A stretch of DNA of 25,093 bases, taken from the NCBI GenBank assembly GCA_036897095.1, contig JAYMSP010002289.1, positions 1 to 25,093 on the forward strand. The letters run 5' to 3'. This DNA is from Plantago elongata. Taxonomy: Eukaryota; Streptophyta; Magnoliopsida; Lamiales; Plantaginaceae. Below are positions 9,753-19,050 of the stretch, piece by piece (the stretch's first letter is position 1; each line of letters begins with the position of its first letter). Made by a program: the position numbers and the translations under genes. The notes under the pieces were generated by a model that was given only the letters and a program-made list of their open reading frames with translations, was not told the origin of the DNA and did not search any database.

Positions 9753-10170
9753 TCACTTGGCTAGCCTACCCGATCTCTCTGGATTCTCGAATACTTGGCG
9801 CAAAGGTTGTCTTGTCAGAATAATGATGGTGTGTGACTGGAAGTAGGGCTTCAACCTCCTTGCCGTGTTTACTAAGCAAAGGGAAAACTTTTTGATATCT
9901 AGGTAGTTGATCTCTGGCTTCGAGAGAGCTCGACTAAGGTAATAGACATGCATGTGCTCGTTTCCTTTGATGCATACCAATACTGAATTGATCGCCTCTT
10001 GACACACATCTAGATATAAGTAGAGAGGCCTCCCTGGGGCGGGCTTTGCAAGCAGCGGGGGTATGCTGAGGTATCTCTTTAATTCCTCGAAAGCTTCGTG
10101 ACACTCCTTGCTCCAGGTGAATTGCTCATTCTTCCTAAATGTCTTGAAGAATGGTAAACTTCTTTCGGCG
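9753..10170 (-). pseudogene. gypsy RT thumb/connection and ordinary RNase H
   Basis: Continuous minus-strand reading (10241-9753) with the RT connection (QKLVGKIVSLNRFIARS, FTWSKECHEAFEELK) and then the RNase H-like LYLYLDVCQEAINSVLVCI, VYYLSRALSKPEINY and LKPYFQSHTIIILT. The start of RNase H lacks the usual DASD-type active-site block. This is the known state of Tat elements, where the first RNase H is degenerate and the downstream archaeal-type domain supplies the activity. The linker to the aRNH (9752-9471) has stops. Confidence 0.82.
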
Positions 10171-11063
10171 CTACGAGCTATGAATCGATTGAGGGAAACG
10201 ATCTTTCCCACTAACTTTTGTGCGTCGCCGATATTCTGCAAGATGTGGGAGCTCGAGGACTGCTCTAATCTTTTCTGGGTTGTCCTTGATTCCCCTCTCT
10301 ATTACCATGTAGCCTAGGAATTTTCCTCCATCGACTCCAAATGTGCACTTCGCAGGATTCAACTTCATTCCATAGCGCTTAAGGGTTCGAAAGCACTTAG
10401 CCAGATGATCTATGTGGTCGATCTCTCTTTTACTTTGGACTAGCATGTCATCCACATAGACTTCCATAGTTTTCACGATCTCCACCCCAAACATCTTATT
10501 GACTAATTGCTGGTAAGTCACCCGTGCGCTCCTTAGCCCAAAAGACATTACGTTGAAGCAATAGACCCCGAAATCTGTAATGAAGGATGTTTTCTCGATA
10601 TCTTCTGGGTCCATGCGAATCTGATAGAAGCCCTAAAAAGCATCCATGAAGCTTAATAGAGTGCACCCGGTAGTGGAGTCGACTAACTAATCGATGTGTG
10701 GTAGAGGGTACGGATCTTTGGGACATAACTTGTTGAGCCCAGTAAAGTCGTTACACATTTTCCATTTTCCTTGTGATTTCTCTACCAAGACTATGTTGCA
10801 AATCCATTCTGAGTAGTGTAGTTCTTTGATATCCCCTGCTTCAAGGAGATGATTCACCTCAGCTTTGATAACTGCATTCATCTCTGGATCTCTGGAGTTC
10901 TTGGTCTCTTCTTTTGCTGGACTGGTCGAGCCCTAGGATCCGTTTTCAACTTGTGTACCATTATCCTCGGGTCGATGCTGCTATGATCCTCTGCTGACCA
11001 GGCAAAGACATCGATAATACTACGTAGCAATTCGATTAGGCGGAGCTCCATCCCTGCCTCCAT
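10171..11063 (-). pseudogene. gypsy reverse transcriptase
   Basis: Minus-strand blocks in order: IIDVFAWSAEDHSSIDP (about 11020), NHLLEAGDIKELHYSEWICNI... (about 10850), KMCNDFTGLNKLCPKDPYPLPHID (the KxCxDF...LN..CPKDPYPLP block), SFMDAF with the first catalytic Asp (about 10650), the MSFGLRSARVTYQQLVN block, and YVDDMLVQS at 10447-10458 with the other two Asp. The three RT Asp residues are therefore retained. Breaks: TAG at 10687-10689 after PHID, TAG at 10633-10635 after MDAF, TAG at 10876-10878 between the two N-terminal segments, and a frame difference near 10250. The enzyme would copy the element RNA to cDNA. Confidence 0.9.
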
Positions 11064-11342
11064 TTTTTATCCTATCCGTGTAGTCCTTTCATTCATTCTT
11101 GGACAAAGCGAGATCTCCTTGAGTGGTTCTCACACCAAAAAACTATTACCCTAGAACATCCTTCTCTTCGGGGTCTCTGCTTTGGGTGGATATGTATCGA
11201 TTGCAGTTTCTGAAATCATGAAACAGACCTTGCTTGGCCCATAGTAATCTTTATGTGATACCGAATGTAGATGCTGCTGTGACCCTCTTCTTGCCAATAG
11301 GACATAGCATTCCCATGCTTCCCTCCTATCACCGCACACTTA
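11064..11342 (-). other. degenerate protease-RT linker of gypsy element
   Basis: Only short open segments remain. By position this is the protease-to-RT spacer of pol. No conserved block recognised. Confidence 0.45.
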
Positions 11343-11700
11343 TCAAGTCCCAAAGGGTGTAGGAAATTTCATACACAAATGATATGTAGAGACAACCGCT
11401 TTGAACTTGTTGAGAGCTGGACGACAAATAATAACATTATAATCGAAATGGGAATCCACTATCAAGAATCTGACTTGGTAAGTAACCCTTCGATGTGGCT
11501 CTCCTAGCGAGACGACAAGCACGATCGTCCCTGGCATTGCTGCTATAACCTCTAGGTGGTCCTCCGGAGATGACGTTGATGCGACCATTCACAGGTTCAT
11601 TCTTACCTCTCCTCTTATTTTGGCTTTCCCTGATTATTCCTTGCTATATTGGTTCTTGGATTATAGTTTCTGAAATGAGGTGCGAACTCTTGGCAAGGTC
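11343..11700 (-). pseudogene. gypsy protease remnant lacking its catalytic centre
   Basis: Upstream of the protease the minus strand has GRINVISGGPPRGYSS (near 11585-11540), the block that normally precedes the Tat protease by about 100 residues. In an overlapping frame the protease C-terminus follows almost at once: LGEPHRRVTYQVRFLIVDS, then YNVIICRPALNKFKAVVSTYH. The D-S/T-G active-site region expected between them is absent, and the available space is far too short. I infer an internal deletion of roughly 300 bases. Confidence 0.65.
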
Positions 11701-11829
11701 GATTATTTCTCTGGTTCCCCCCAACAGACCATATTGCCGTTGTGTTCGCTTGGTTGCACTGCAGGACTCTTGTGAAGGGTAATGTGGGTAAGATTTGTGC
11801 TTGGACTTGGGGCACTGGTGGCCTTGATT

Positions 11830-11970
11830 CTACTGGATGATCCTTCCTCAATACGAAGTCACTGAGATACCTCGATTGATCTGCCTCTCGATCTCTTGCT
11901 TGAGGGAGCAACACTCATTCATTTCATGGCCTGTCTGGCAATGGTAGTGACAATATCGGGGCGATGCTCG
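11830..11970 (-). pseudogene. gypsy gag C-terminal Cys/His segment
   Basis: Minus-strand reading near 11960: YCHYHCQTGHEMNEC followed by CSLKQEIERQI. This Cys-His block with a LK.EIE helix is the usual C-terminal Gag feature of Tat-like elements (a YCxxH...GH...C pattern before LK.EIE). A frameshift then shifts the rest (SRYLSDFVLR) into another frame, 11914-11615. Confidence 0.6.
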
Positions 11971-12857
11971 GGACTCCTCAATTTCCTAACAGGGGCTCGG
12001 CCACGCCAAGTAGCTCTCATGTTGGATCGTCGCCAGGATCTCCTGTCGATCATTCTTTAGCTCCGTATAGTTAACTCTCAATCTAAGGGGCAATTTCCAA
12101 GGATTCGTGTGCACTCAGGTCGTTACATTTGGCCTTCTTTTCCTTTGGTCTGGTTCCCTGGCCTCTCGGATACACACTCTTGGTTCACTGCCGTTTCTCG
12201 TTGGACTCTGATGGGCACCGTACGATATGTTTCCTCCGCATCTGACAACCTTTCGACCACTTGTTTCAGCTCCGCCTCACTCTTTGGTGTCTGCTCAACA
12301 AAAATCCTCGTGAGGCTCTCATTACAAGTATTAGAGTACAAAAAATTAATCCTTGTGCTAAGCTCTTGCTTCTCGACCCCTTGAACTCCCTCGTCGAACC
12401 GTTTGATGTATTTTCTGAGAGTTTCTTCTGGCCTCTGAATGATCCCAGCTAAATGTATGCATGACTTGTGTATTGTGGCAAATTCGAGCATGAATTGGCT
12501 CATCAGTTGTCCGTGTAATGTGATCGAGCCCTCCGCGAGGGTCAAGTACCACTCCATCGCAATTCCTCGGAGCGTTTGCCCGAACAGTGCTGCCATCGTT
12601 GAATTCCCAAAGCCGACACAGATCATTGTGTCTTCATAGATGGCCCGATGCTCGAATGGACAACTTTTTCTGAAGAAGGTCGGGATTGACGCGGGAAGCA
12701 CCCTGTGAGCTTTGCATGCTCTGAGCCTAGCGCAGATTGGACTCGGCGCGAAATCTTCAATAATATCCAGTGCGTCCTTCACACGAAGCAGTCGCAAAAC
12801 CTTTTCTTGCTCCCTCTTCACTTCTTTTTGCCTTGATTGCAATTCCTTCATAGTCAT

Positions 12858-13411
12858 TTCTTCAACGGGTATTTGTTCCCGATAGTCACTCCTGTCGGAG
12901 TGATCCCTTCTCCGTCATCGGGTTTCTTTATTCCTGCGATGCCTTTGGAGTTGTTGGGTCAGTCCTTGTTCTCTATCTATTGACTCCAGTTGTTTGTTCT
13001 CAGGCTCGTACTCATATCCCATCTGGAGCCTTGGTTCCTAATTCCAAATCGGATTTTGCGCATCATATCTTTCGATTGTATTGCCCCTATCTGCCTTTTC
13101 CTCCGTAGGTTCAATTTTTGGCTAACTTTCCCGTCTTGCTCTTCGTACTATTTTTGCACCGGTCTCATTCTGTATCTTGGACTCAAGCCTGTGGGCAGTG
13201 GTTTCTTCCCGTGGTGTTGATTGGGGTTCTGACTGGTTTTCGGCTGGTTGTGAGCCAGTCTAGTGAATAGTGGAGGTGCATTTGGGTTGATTGGCTTGAC
13301 TATTTTATTCCTGAGCAAACTGAACATGATCTTAAACTGTCTTCTTGATGTTGGTAGTACAACATTATGGCCATCCCCAATTATCCGAATGATAGTAAGG
13401 TTAGGCGTTTG
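12858..13411 (-). other. upstream part of gypsy gag, mostly disrupted
   Basis: From 12858 to about 13030 it is in frame with the main gag stretch apart from one TGA. From about 13030 to 13411 short open segments only. It was contiguous with 18333 before copia-2 inserted. Confidence 0.55.
13407..13411. repeat. left target-site duplication of copia-2
   Basis: GTTTG, identical to 18328-18332. Confidence 0.9.
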
Positions 13412-13571
13412 TGAAAGAATATAATTTCGTGATTGTATTCATCCATAAACATCGGTATATATACAAGTTACAAGACTAAGACTAAACTAATTAGGTATCT
13501 AATACTAGTCTGATTCTAATATAATACAAGATCTAAAATACTTAGGAAACTATGATATATATGATCTAACA
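13412..13571 (-). repeat. copia-2 3' LTR (160 bp)
   Basis: Starts TGAAAGAATATAATT and ends GATCTAACA on the plus strand. A TATA-like TATATATAC (minus sense) lies near 13455-13463. It keeps TG...CA termini, unlike its partner. Confidence 0.95.
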
Positions 13572-13582
13572 CTCCCCCGCAG
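13572..13582 (-). other. copia-2 polypurine tract
   Basis: Minus strand reads CTGCGGGGGAG directly before the 3' LTR, the expected site for plus-strand DNA priming. Confidence 0.7.
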
Positions 13583-14945
13583 TCGAAACTGGAGGGTCAC
13601 GAACATTAAGACTGATCCTAAAGTCGTCAAAGAGGAGAGGCAGTCCCTTTGTAGAAATGTCTGCTATCTGATATCTGGATGGTACATGACGTACGCGAAC
13701 TTCCCCACGTGCTACCTTTTCACGAACAAAATGAATATCCATTTCAATATGTTTCGTGCGCTGGTGTTGAACTGGATTACCAGAAAGGTAAATAGCACTC
13801 ACGTTGTTACAATATACCACTGTAGCCTTACGAAGTGGACACCGGAGCTCCAACAAAAGGTTCCAGCAAGACTCGGAAACTGCATTGGCGACTCCCATGT
13901 ATTCAGCCTCGACACTGGAACGAGACAACATAGGTTGTCGTTTCGAAGACTAGGAAATCAAATTATCACCCAAGAAGAGATAATAAACGGAGTTCGAACG
14001 TCTCATGTCGGGGCACCCTCCCCAATCTGCATCGGTATAGGCCACCAAATCCGTGAGATAAGAAGGTGACAACATAATACCGAGCTTTACAGTGTCTTGA
14101 AGATACCGAATAGCACGCTTCAAAGCATGCATATGCTCATCTCGTGGATCATGCATGCGAAGGCAAACCTGCTAAACATCATATGATATATAGGGCCTAG
14201 TAAATGTAAGATACTATAGAGCCCCAGCGAGACTGCGATATAATGTTGGGTCGACAAATGGGGTCCCCACCGTACCACCTTGCTTCGGTTTACACGAAGC
14301 CATGCCAGCCCGATCAATAATGTCTTCTACATAATTCGTTTGAGACAGAAAGAGCCCATCCTTATAGAGAGTCACACTAATACCGAGAAAGTAATTCAAG
14401 AATCCAAAGTCCTTCATTGCAAACTCCGAGCTAAGATTTGACATGATAGATAAGCATAATTCCTCCGAAGAAGCTGTCAATATAATGTCATCGACATAGA
14501 GCAGAAGATAGGCCATATCAGACCCTCGAGTATAGACAAACAAGGAAGTATTGGACTTGTTGTTCAAGAAACTAATGGATGAGACGAAATCCGCAAATCG
14601 CTTATACTTTGCTCGAGGGGATTGCTTCAAACCATATAACAATTTCCATAATAAACAGACATAATCCGGATGCTTCTTGTCCCGAAAACCCATAGGCTGG
14701 TGCATATACACTGTCTCATTCAGGTTTCCATGTAAGAACACATTACTTACATCAAGCTGATGAATCGACCACTTCTTCAATAGTGCAATACTGAGTACTG
14801 TGAGAATAGTAGTCGGTTTCACGACTAGACTAAATGTCTTGCCAAAATCAATGCCAACCTCCTGAGTTTTTTCATCACCTACAAGTCGGGCCTTATGCCT
14901 CTCAAAAGAACCGTCATGTTTCACCTTATGAGTAAAAATCCACAT
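13583..14945 (-). pseudogene. copia-2 reverse transcriptase and RNase H
   Basis: Minus-strand blocks: MWIFTHKVKHDGSFERHKARLV and HQLDVSNVFLHGNL (RT, with Asp), LLWKLLYGLKQSPR, then LLYVDDIILTASS with YVDD at 14487-14498. This is followed by FLGISV, the RT end, and RNase H blocks YTDADWGGC (Asp), VEAEYMGVA (Glu) and VVYCNNVSAIYL. In the last the catalytic Asp is Asn (AAC, 13806-13808). The C-terminus runs through HVPSRYQIADISTKGLP to STAGEC near 13570. Breaks: TAG at 14172-14174 (DV*QVC), TAG for Trp near 13950 (LIS*SSKRQ), and a frame change near 14215. RT active-site residues are intact; the RNase H is not. Confidence 0.92.
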
Positions 14946-15051
14946 AGAGCGAATAATGTTGACATTGGGAGGTCATGGAACCAGATCCTACGTCTTATTC
15001 TTAATAAGAGCATTATATTCATCAGTTATAGCCATTTTCCAATTCTTGTCA

Positions 15052-15727
15052 CTAAGGGCAGCTAAAGGGTGCCGAGAAAGAGGTGATTTCGTAAAATGGT
15101 AGTATGAGCCTCATATGGATCGAAGATAGTGTGGGGCCTATGAATACCACTTTGGCTGCATGTGACAGGCCGAGATGGTGGGTATGTGGTGTATCGTGAG
15201 GTCCGATCAGGTGGAGGTGATGGAGAAAGTTCTGAAAATGGAACAGAGGAGTCCGTAGATGAAGATCCAGCCGAAAAGTGGTTCTAGTCTGGGGGCTGCT
15301 GCAGGGTCGATGACCCGGGAGGTGAGCGACCCGGAAAGTGGTTCCGGGTGGGAGGTGTAGGCTGCTGGGTTGGTGTGCCGGCAGGAGGGAGGCCTGAGTT
15401 CGTTGATGGAGGAGGGGGTGATTGTCGAAACCCGAAAAGTTGGTGTAACACATGAGGTGAAACACCGTCTCCTAGAAAATCATAGGAATTAGTGTTTGAT
15501 GGATATTGTTTAGCATAAGGGAACACAGTTTCATCAAATTGCACATGACAACAGATAATAATCTTACGAGTGGAAAAATCATAACACTTAAAACCACGAT
15601 GATTTTCAGGATAACCTAAGAACACACACGGGGTTGATCTTGGTTGTAATTTTCGAATGGTGGTGGATGGGAAAGGGGATAACACAGACACCCAAAGACT
15701 CGAATATGAGAGTAAGATGAAATACAA
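15052..15727 (-). pseudogene. copia-2 Pro-rich linker between integrase and RT
   Basis: From 15727 down the minus strand gives GYPENHRGFKCYD and VQFDETVFPYA, the C-terminal integrase blocks of copia elements. A Pro/Ser/Thr-rich low-complexity linker then reaches about 15052. The segment up to RT (15051-14946) has frame breaks. Length and composition fit the usual integrase-RT spacer. Confidence 0.75.
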
Positions 15728-16308
15728 TGATAAAGGACCTGAAAAGGTGATTTATTGGCAATCAATTTACTTGGAGTTATGTTGAGCAAGTTGGTAGTCA
15801 TTTGAAGAGCATGGTGCCATAAGGAGGGTGGCAACGATGCATGTATGAGAAGGGTACGCATGATATTATTTATGGAGCGAATCTTGCGTTCAACTTTCCC
15901 ATTTTGGGAGGTATTGAGGAATGAAAACGAAAATATATCCCATCAAAATCACAAAACTGCCTAAAGGATATATTATCAAATTATCCCCCATTATCATATT
16001 GTAATGGTTTTGATCTTTCTTTCAAATTGTGTGTGTATAGCATTGTGAAATTTCGAAAAAATGGAGAAGACCTGGGACTTATGAGCAATAGGAAAAATCC
16101 ACAAGTAATTCGAAAAATTATCTAGAAATAACACATAATAACGATGGACAGAGGAACTCAAAGTAGGAGAAGTCCAAAGATCATTGTGAATAATATCAAA
16201 AGTCATATGAGTTGAAGAAGTAGATGCAATAAACGACAATTTAATGTGTTTTCGTTGTACACAAGATTGAAAAATAGTAGACCTAGATAAACTATTACAA
16301 TCAATCAA
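15616..16308 (-). pseudogene. copia-2 integrase
   Basis: Blocks on the minus strand: DIIHNDLWTSP with the first catalytic Asp, YYVLFLDNFSNYLWIFP, FHNAIHTQFERKIKTI, DNGG then a TAA in place of the usual Glu-type codon near 15985 (second Asp retained), NTSQNGKVERKIRSIN near 15900 with the catalytic Glu, then LPPSLWHHALQ and RVFGCLCYPLSH. The D-D-E triad is visible, but frameshifts near 15930-15900 and the stop break the reading. Confidence 0.88.
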
Positions 16309-16530
16309 TTAATTTTGCCGAAGAGTAGCTAAAATAGAATCCCCTGGATGACCCAAACAGTTATGCCAAAGACTTGAAGCAAGATAAGCGATGGAGGATG
16401 GTGGTGGAGCTGGACTCGATGGTTTGATGGGGTAGAGAAGGCTGGTACTATCACACCTCATTAGACGGCTCCTCGTCTATAAATCATGCACAGAAAACCC
16501 ACAAGGATCAGACAAGACTGACACTCTATT
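16309..16530 (-). other. copia-2 GAG-pre-integrase segment, degenerate
   Basis: Short minus-strand readings with SSLWHNCLGHPG-like sequence near 16370 fit the Cys/His GAG-pre-integrase block that sits between protease and integrase. No long open frame. Confidence 0.55.
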
Positions 16531-17055
16531 TTATGTTGTGAATTTTTGAACATAAACTAAATTCCTAATCAGATCAGGAGTGTGTAAAACATACTTGAGT
16601 GATAGAGGTGGATGAGGGGAGGGAAAATATGTATGACCAGAACCACGAATTTGAATAGACTGACCACTACCAACAATAACACCATTATTATTGCTCATAT
16701 TAAGATAAGACGTGAGAATACTTGGTGTTGATGTCGTATGCGAAGAAGCACCAATATCCATATACCAGTTAGGATCCGGTTGCGAGAAAGCATTCATGGC
16801 AGAGTCCATGTCAGTAGGAGTGTACTGAGTAGCATATACATAGGGGTGTTGTGCATTGGGCCGGCTTCCCAAGACCCCCCGATGGCGCGGCAGATTCCAG
16901 CTTTGTATGGGGTGTGGGCATGGTGGAACAGCCCAAGAGGGCTGCATCCAGGGTCCACCACAGAGGCATATTCCACGCAGAATTAGTGGTGTTGGTGTTA
17001 CCATGTCCCGTACGCCGGCTGCACCCACGACCCATTCCATGCTGCTAATTTCCAT
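16531..17055 (-). pseudogene. copia-2 protease and C-terminal Gag
   Basis: The open minus-strand stretch has a Gly/Pro/His-rich Gag tail, then WYMDIGASSHTTST near 16760, the protease active site with the catalytic Asp retained (D-I-G for the commoner D-T-G). Downstream VGSGQSIQIRGSGH and LKYVLHTPDLIRNLVYVQKFTT are typical of the domain and its exit. Confidence 0.85.
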
Positions 17056-17390
17056 TCGACAGACCCGAACCTCCCTTCATGTTCTTAATTTTTCCCTTGT
17101 TTACCTTCTTTCCACACACCCTTGCCCTTGACCTTGTGGACGAGAGTCATCCGACTCCCATGTTGTAGTTACCATAGCATTCTCAATCCCATCAGCTTCC
17201 TTCATGCTTGTTCCTCGAGTGATAACATAGAACGAATCTCATAAAATGGTGGTAAGACCTTCATGTGTCGTATAACCGAATAAACACCTGTGTAAGCTGG
17301 AGTAAGACCCCCAATAATACGGAGAATGAGGCGATTATTGGATACCGGAGCACCAACATTCATGAGTTGATCTGAAAGGGTTTTGAGATG
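17056..17390 (-). pseudogene. copia-2 gag, distal part
   Basis: Continues the Gag capsid-like domain in broken frames. LSDQLMNVGAPVSNNRLILR near 17360 and the PPFYEIRSMLSLEEQ block near 17230 are standard UBN2-type Gag motifs. Frame breaks near 17390 and 17205. Confidence 0.75.
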
Positions 17391-17834
17391 TTAGGTGGAA
17401 TTAGACGAGAAATCATTTAAGTAGCAGTTGTTAAACTCGTGTTCCAAGGAAACCGCACGAGAATTCTCATTATCCTGAAAGAGATTGTGAAGGCGATTCC
17501 ATAGAGTCATAGCTGTAACATCTGACTTGATGACAGTAGTTAAGAGATCCGTGGAAATTGTAGAGTAGATCCAAGAAACTACAACCGCGTCTAACGTATC
17601 CCAAATATCTTGTGCATCGTCGTTGAGTTGCTCCTTCTCAACTACCTTCCCATCCTTGGTTTTGGGAATAATATGATGAAGAACCTTGCGAGATCGACAA
17701 ACAACCTTGAATAATTCCGCGCAAAGAGAGTATTGGACGTTTTCCATCTCAAGGAGGATGTGGATATGCGTCTTAATGTTGGAAACAGTAAGAGCCGGGT
17801 GAAAGGTCGAAGAGGAGGATTTGTGGTCCCTCAT
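17391..17834 (-). pseudogene. copia-2 gag, N-terminal and capsid-like part
   Basis: A 147-residue open stretch with FHPALTVSNIKTHIHILLEM and ENVQYSLCAELF near the start, and IYSTISTDLLTTV then AMTLWNRLHNLFQDN further on, the typical UBN2 Gag fold of plant copia elements. The Met at 17834 is close to the usual start, about 320 bases after the PBS. It ends at a TAA (17388-17390) in the middle of the domain. Confidence 0.88.
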
Positions 17835-18150
17835 GATGACATACGGAAGAGAGGAGGTGATCGAACAGGGAAAGCGAACGATCAGTGGAGAGAAATTCGA
17901 ACAAGTAGAGTCTCAAGTCGAAGGAGGGATGGAAGAGGTGATCGAACCGAGAAAAGAGGATGACGGAGGTGAGGAATTTGACAAGCAAAAGTGCGAGTCA
18001 AGAGAGGGATGAAAGAATTGATTTTATTTGCCGTGAGGGTCGATTTAATGTATCAAGGAGATCAGCCAAGAGGGCAGATCACCGGAGCAAGGAGAACATC
18101 CGTGAGGGTCTGTTCACCGAAGGTTGAATATTGGCAGCGGATGCAATCGA
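17835..18150 (-). other. copia-2 5' untranslated leader
   Basis: Purine-rich on the plus strand, with repeated GGTGATCGAAC-like motifs at about 17856, 17938 and 17960. No conserved coding block. Length is ordinary for a copia leader. Confidence 0.5.
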
Positions 18151-18167
18151 ACCTTAGTATGATACCA
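18151..18167 (-). other. copia-2 primer binding site
   Basis: Minus strand reads TGGTATCATACTAAGGT directly after the LTR end. The first eight bases match the tRNA-Met-type PBS; the rest is diverged. Confidence 0.75.
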
Positions 18168-18327
18168 TGAAAGAATATAATTCCGTGATTGTATTCATCG
18201 ATAAATATCAGTATATATACAAGTTACAAGACTAAGACTAAACTAATTAGGTATCTAGTACTAGTCTAATTCTAATATAATACGAGATATAATATACTTA
18301 GGAAACTAAGATATTTATAATCTAATA
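18168..18327 (-). repeat. copia-2 5' LTR (160 bp)
   Basis: Starts TGAAAGAATATAATT and ends AATCTAATA on the plus strand. The outer dinucleotide is TA rather than CA, a C-to-T change (TG to TA in minus sense). Length is the same as the left LTR with no indel. Confidence 0.95.
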
Positions 18328-18332
18328 GTTTG
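18328..18332. repeat. right target-site duplication of copia-2
   Basis: GTTTG, identical to 13407-13411. Confidence 0.9.
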
Positions 18333-18534
18333 CAACGACTCATGCAAGTTGTTCCGGTTGCGTTTCCTATTGTCCCTTTGCAGAACGGGTGGATGATTCT
18401 CCTTGTCCTTCTTCTAACCTTTCCAGCTGGTTCACTGTCGGTCCTGCGTTACCACCTTCTCTATCCCTATTCTGGACCTCCAACAACTGCTTCCTAGATC
18501 TCGTTACTATTGATGTTGTTATTGATGTTGCCAT
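18333..18534 (-). pseudogene. gypsy gag N-terminus, separated by copia-2
   Basis: ATG at 18534-18532, only 15 bases after the PBS on the minus strand, opens a 55-codon reading, MATSITTSIVTRSRKQLLEV..., rich in Gln, Arg and Glu. It passes a TAG (after AKGQ) and a TGA (after EQLA) before the copia-2 target site at 18332. Together with 13411 downward this was one gag gene before the insertion. The translation resembles the hydrophilic Gag N-terminus of Tat-like elements; the assignment rests on position and phase. Confidence 0.65.
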
Positions 18535-18549
18535 GACTTTTTGTGTCGG

Positions 18550-18567
18550 TTCCCACAGACGGTGCCA
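18550..18567 (-). other. gypsy primer binding site
   Basis: Minus strand reads TGGCACCGTCTGTGGGAA, close to the TGGCGCCGTCTGTGGGAA-type sequence that follows the 5' LTR in Tat-like elements, with one C-to-T type change. It lies 2 bases inside the LTR end. Confidence 0.75.
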
Positions 18568-18861
18568 AATGATGATGCATGATTATCCCACATGTATTAC
18601 GGTTGTTGGGAATGGGTGAGATAGGGGTAAGGACAACAATAAGACATACGACAACAGTAAATAAGATAGGATTTATGTGGTTCGGCAATGGGTTCCACGG
18701 GAGGGTATTCAGTGATCTACTCACGACTTACAAACTTACAATAGGGTTGGACAACCTCTCAAGACCTTAGTTGGATGGTCCGATTGTCCGTGTCTAGTAG
18801 TAAGGTTCCTACGTGTGTCTAATAAATGATCATACATGTGTAATAAATGACCATCTCTCTG

Positions 18862-18870
18862 CTATATATA
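18862..18870 (-). promoter_or_regulatory. TATA box of gypsy LTR
   Basis: Minus strand reads TATATATAG in the context CTATATATAGCAGAGAG. Transcription would start near 18835 and enter gag about 300 bases later. Confidence 0.5.
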
Positions 18871-19050
18871 GTAGTGCGAATTCTACTATTCTAATTGCTG
18901 ATGTAGGCGTCGAGGATGTGCTCGGTCGGCTAGTACCGTCGTCGTTGTTCATTCTCTACCTTGGCGTGACTATTACTACTCGATCGAGACATTCCTTCGT
19001 TGGTGGGGTTGATAGGCTTGCCTCTGATTCCTTCATTCCTTCTGGACTCT

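Larger units (their letters stand above)
12123..13411 (-). pseudogene. gypsy gag, main part (3' of the copia-2 insertion)
   Basis: The main open stretch (12857-12123) holds the Retrotrans_gag domain: FAPSPICARLRACKAH, CPFEHRAIYEDTMICVGFGN, TLRGIAMEWYLTLAEGSI, then QLMSQFMLEFATIH and ETLRKYIKRFDEGV. The same frame extends upstream as an acidic/basic stretch (GYEYEPENKQLESID) to about 13030, broken by a TGA in place of an Arg-type codon at 12915-12917. From about 13030 to 13411 the reading is disrupted, and at 13411 copia-2 begins. The start codon is therefore not the Met at 12857; the true N-terminus is at 18534, beyond the insertion. Confidence 0.82.
13412..18327 (-). mobile_element. complete Ty1/copia element 'copia-2' (4916 bp), nested in gypsy gag
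   Basis: Two LTRs of exactly 160 bp (13412-13571 and 18168-18327) flank gag, protease, integrase, RT and RNase H in copia order on the minus strand. The element has a PBS next to the right LTR and a purine tract next to the left LTR. GTTTG is duplicated at both borders (13407-13411 and 18328-18332). The LTRs differ at 13 of 160 positions by hand alignment (8 transitions, 5 transversions). The coding part carries several stops and frameshifts, so it is a dead copy. I do not assign a named lineage. Confidence 0.95.

Noticed and set aside
13686-14069. 127-residue plus-strand open frame
   Set aside because: It is antisense to copia-2 RNase H blocks that match well on the other strand.
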